Assembly (NCBI GenBank): GCA_014729935.1
Contig: WJJB01000198.1
Location: 1-7,538 of the forward strand
Direction: 5' to 3'
Source of the DNA: Candidatus Bathyarchaeota archaeon
Lineage (GTDB): Archaea > Asgardarchaeota > Lokiarchaeia > Sigyniarchaeales > Sigyniarchaeaceae
Length of the DNA: 7,538 bases
Below, in pieces: positions 7,050-7,538 of this stretch; position 1 is the stretch's first letter, and every line of letters begins with the position of its first letter. The position numbers and the translations under genes are program-made. A model generated the notes under the pieces. It worked only from the letters and a program-made list of their open reading frames with translations. It made no database searches and was not told where the DNA came from.

Positions 7050-7156
7050 GGTCCAATAGCTTAGCCTGGTCGAGCGCTGGTCTGATAGGGGCAACCTGCC
7101 CAACGTTGCCCGCCGCCAACCAGAGGTCGGGGGACCGAAGCCCCCTTGGACCACCA
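7050..7156 (+). tRNA. tRNA-Ile(GAU)-like gene with a 30-nt intron, possibly decayed
   Basis: All four stems can be drawn by hand. The acceptor is GGTCCAA (7050-7056) with TTGGACC (7146-7152), 7 of 7 pairs, followed by discriminator A and encoded CCA (7154-7156). The D stem is GCTT/GAGC with a GG-containing loop. The anticodon stem CTGGT (7077-7081) pairs with ACCAG (7119-7123); the loop is CTGATA plus A, so the anticodon is GAT (7084-7086). The T stem GGGGG (7129-7133) pairs with CCCCC (7141-7145). Without the 30-nt insert after A37, the length is a canonical 77 nt including CCA. Odd points: the T loop is ACCGAAG instead of TTCGAAG, so near-invariant T54 and T55 are lost; position 21 is C rather than A; and the intron BHB is imperfect. 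It may be a pseudo-tRNA, or the odd bases may be sequence errors. Confidence 0.7.
7088..7117 (+). other. Putative tRNA intron at position 37/38 with imperfect BHB
   Basis: The 30-nt insert begins after A37 and ends before A38. Its ends fold: GGGCAAC (7089-7095) pairs fully with GTTGCCC (7105-7111). With 3-nt bulges at 7086-7088 and 7116-7118, the geometry is exactly that of an archaeal bulge-helix-bulge splice site. However, the central helix (CTGA 7082-7085 with GCCG 7112-7115) has only two of four pairs. Splicing by the archaeal tRNA endonuclease may be weak or lost. Confidence 0.6.
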
Positions 7157-7176
7157 TCACCTCTTTCTTGCCGGTG

Positions 7177-7234
7177 CAAGCATCGCCTGGCACCCTGCCA
7201 TCACGCATCACGAGCCGGCGCCACGTGATGCTTG
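7177..7234. repeat. Imperfect inverted repeat (long hairpin)
   Basis: CAAGCATC (7177-7184) pairs perfectly with GATGCTTG (7227-7234). Continued inward, the arms 7177-7194 and 7217-7234 match at 15 of 18 positions. The loop contains a tandem CATCACG-CATCACG. It may be an RNA hairpin, an operator, or the end of a lost element; I see no transposase nearby. Confidence 0.4.
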
Positions 7235-7270
7235 TATCAGTGAACCTTATCCCCGGGAGGGAAGCGAGAA

Positions 7271-7291
7271 CCACGCTCCCAGGAGCGATGG
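7271..7291. repeat. Hairpin with CCAG loop
   Basis: CCACGCTC (7271-7278) pairs with GAGCG-A-TGG (7283-7291), eight pairs with one bulged A, around a CCAG loop. It is one of several compact hairpins in this gene-poor stretch; function unknown. Confidence 0.35.
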
Positions 7292-7329
7292 CATTTTCAC
7301 CGCCTTGCATGCATTGATGGGTCCTTCCA

Positions 7330-7337
7330 CTTATATA
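7330..7337 (-). promoter_or_regulatory. TATA box, best match on the minus strand
   Basis: Read on the minus strand, 7337-7330 is TATATAAG, a full match to TATAWAAR. It lies 20-27 bp before the minus ATG at 7310, fitting a leaderless start. On the + strand the same site (CTTATATA) could instead serve a transcript beginning near 7360 that would cover the hairpins at 7402-7474. Confidence 0.35.
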
Positions 7338-7387
7338 CCCGGCAGGCGGTCGATTTTGCTAGGCTATTTGTTAAGGCATGGATCTTA

Positions 7388-7537
7388 TCAATTTTGGAGA
7401 ACCCGCCACGGGCATGGGGCGTCCCCTGCCGGGAGGCAGGATGGATGGCAACGACCGACATATTCCCAGGTCGGGATGAACTCACGCGAACGCGCCAGCA
7501 TGGATGATGCCGTGAAATGCCGCCCGTCACCCCTGCC
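7388..7537 (-). other. Coding-like minus-strand fragment at the right edge
   Basis: A minus frame is open from the window edge to a TGA at 7388-7390. Its middle (MLARSREFIPTWEYVGR) looks coding, while the end is Cys/Pro-rich and overlaps the hairpins. It may be the C-terminal end of a gene entering from the right, or chance. Not recognised. Confidence 0.15.
7402..7474 (+). other. Hairpin cluster, possible structured RNA
   Basis: Four small hairpins follow each other: CCCG/CGGG around CCA (7402-7412); GGGG/CCCC around CGT (ending at 7426); CCTGCC (7425-7430) with GGCAGG (7435-7440) closing a GGGA loop of GNRA type; and CCGAC/GTCGG (7455-7459, 7470-7474). The second and third share bases, so they would be alternatives. 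No known archaeal RNA (SRP, RNase P, C/D guide) was recognised. Confidence 0.25.
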
Positions 7538-7538
7538 A

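Larger units (their letters stand above)
7157..7310 (-). other. Short coding-like minus-strand segment after a TATA box
   Basis: From an ATG at 7310 the minus strand reads MQGGENAIAPGSVVLASL and then PGIRFTDTSITWRRL, with mostly purine-first codons. The ATG lies about 23 bp from the middle of a good TATA box, as for a leaderless archaeal mRNA. The same frame goes on to a stop at 7005, but from 7156 it is antisense to the tRNA-like gene and there reads like tRNA shadow sequence. If real, this is the 5' fragment of a broken gene. No family is recognised. Confidence 0.2.

Noticed and set aside
7050..7156. Integration site (att) at the tRNA 3' end
   Set aside because: No second copy of the tRNA 3' end was found in the window, and no integrase is present.
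7500..7538. Archaeal C/D box RNA starting at GATGATG
   Set aside because: The C box is only approximate and no D box (CTGA) follows before the window ends.

Overview
The window is most of a type III-B (Cmr) CRISPR-Cas effector operon, all on the + strand, followed by about 1 kb of non-operon DNA that holds an intron-containing tRNA-like gene and degraded sequence. The source is most likely an archaeon. The evidence is a tRNA-Ile(GAU)-like gene with a 30-nt insert between positions 37 and 38 in near-BHB (bulge-helix-bulge) geometry and an encoded CCA, TATA-box-like sites, and GGTGA/GGAGG-type ribosome binding sites. I cannot name the lineage.

Operon (1-6572): the 3' part of cmr6 (left-truncated by the window edge, with an unusual basic C-terminal extension), cas10/cmr2, cmr3, cmr4, cmr5 and csx1. 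The genes are tightly packed. There are ATGA stop/start overlaps at cmr4/cmr5 and cmr5/csx1, a very short junction at cas10/cmr3, and gaps of 11 bp (cmr6/cas10) and about 31 bp (cmr3/cmr4). No cmr1, cas6, cas1/cas2 or CRISPR array is visible; cmr1 and the promoter are presumably upstream.

How the parts work together (family knowledge plus visible motifs): Cmr3-Cmr6 and Cas10 build a crRNA-guided complex. Cmr4 keeps the aspartate expected to cut target RNA. Cas10 lacks the N-terminal HD nuclease but keeps the GGDD cyclase centre, so it should make cyclic oligoadenylate rather than cut ssDNA. Csx1 at the end of the operon has a CARF sensor motif (DLTHG) and a HEPN RNase motif (RNFLAH), so it is the expected receptor. 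This is a signalling-dependent, RNA-targeting defence module.

Downstream region (6573-7538): a 40-bp imperfect direct repeat copies the last ten codons, stop and a few following bases of csx1 72 bp further on, in frame and with mostly synonymous differences. This looks like a remnant of a second csx1. Next comes a minus-strand stretch (7041-6664) that reads as a frameshift-damaged gene of unknown function. Then comes the tRNA-Ile-like gene (7050-7156): its stems are perfect, but it has lost T54/T55, A21 and two of four BHB central pairs. Last is a hairpin-rich region with a good minus-strand TATA box (7337-7330) and short coding-like minus-strand fragments. No rRNA, insertion sequence or CRISPR array was seen.
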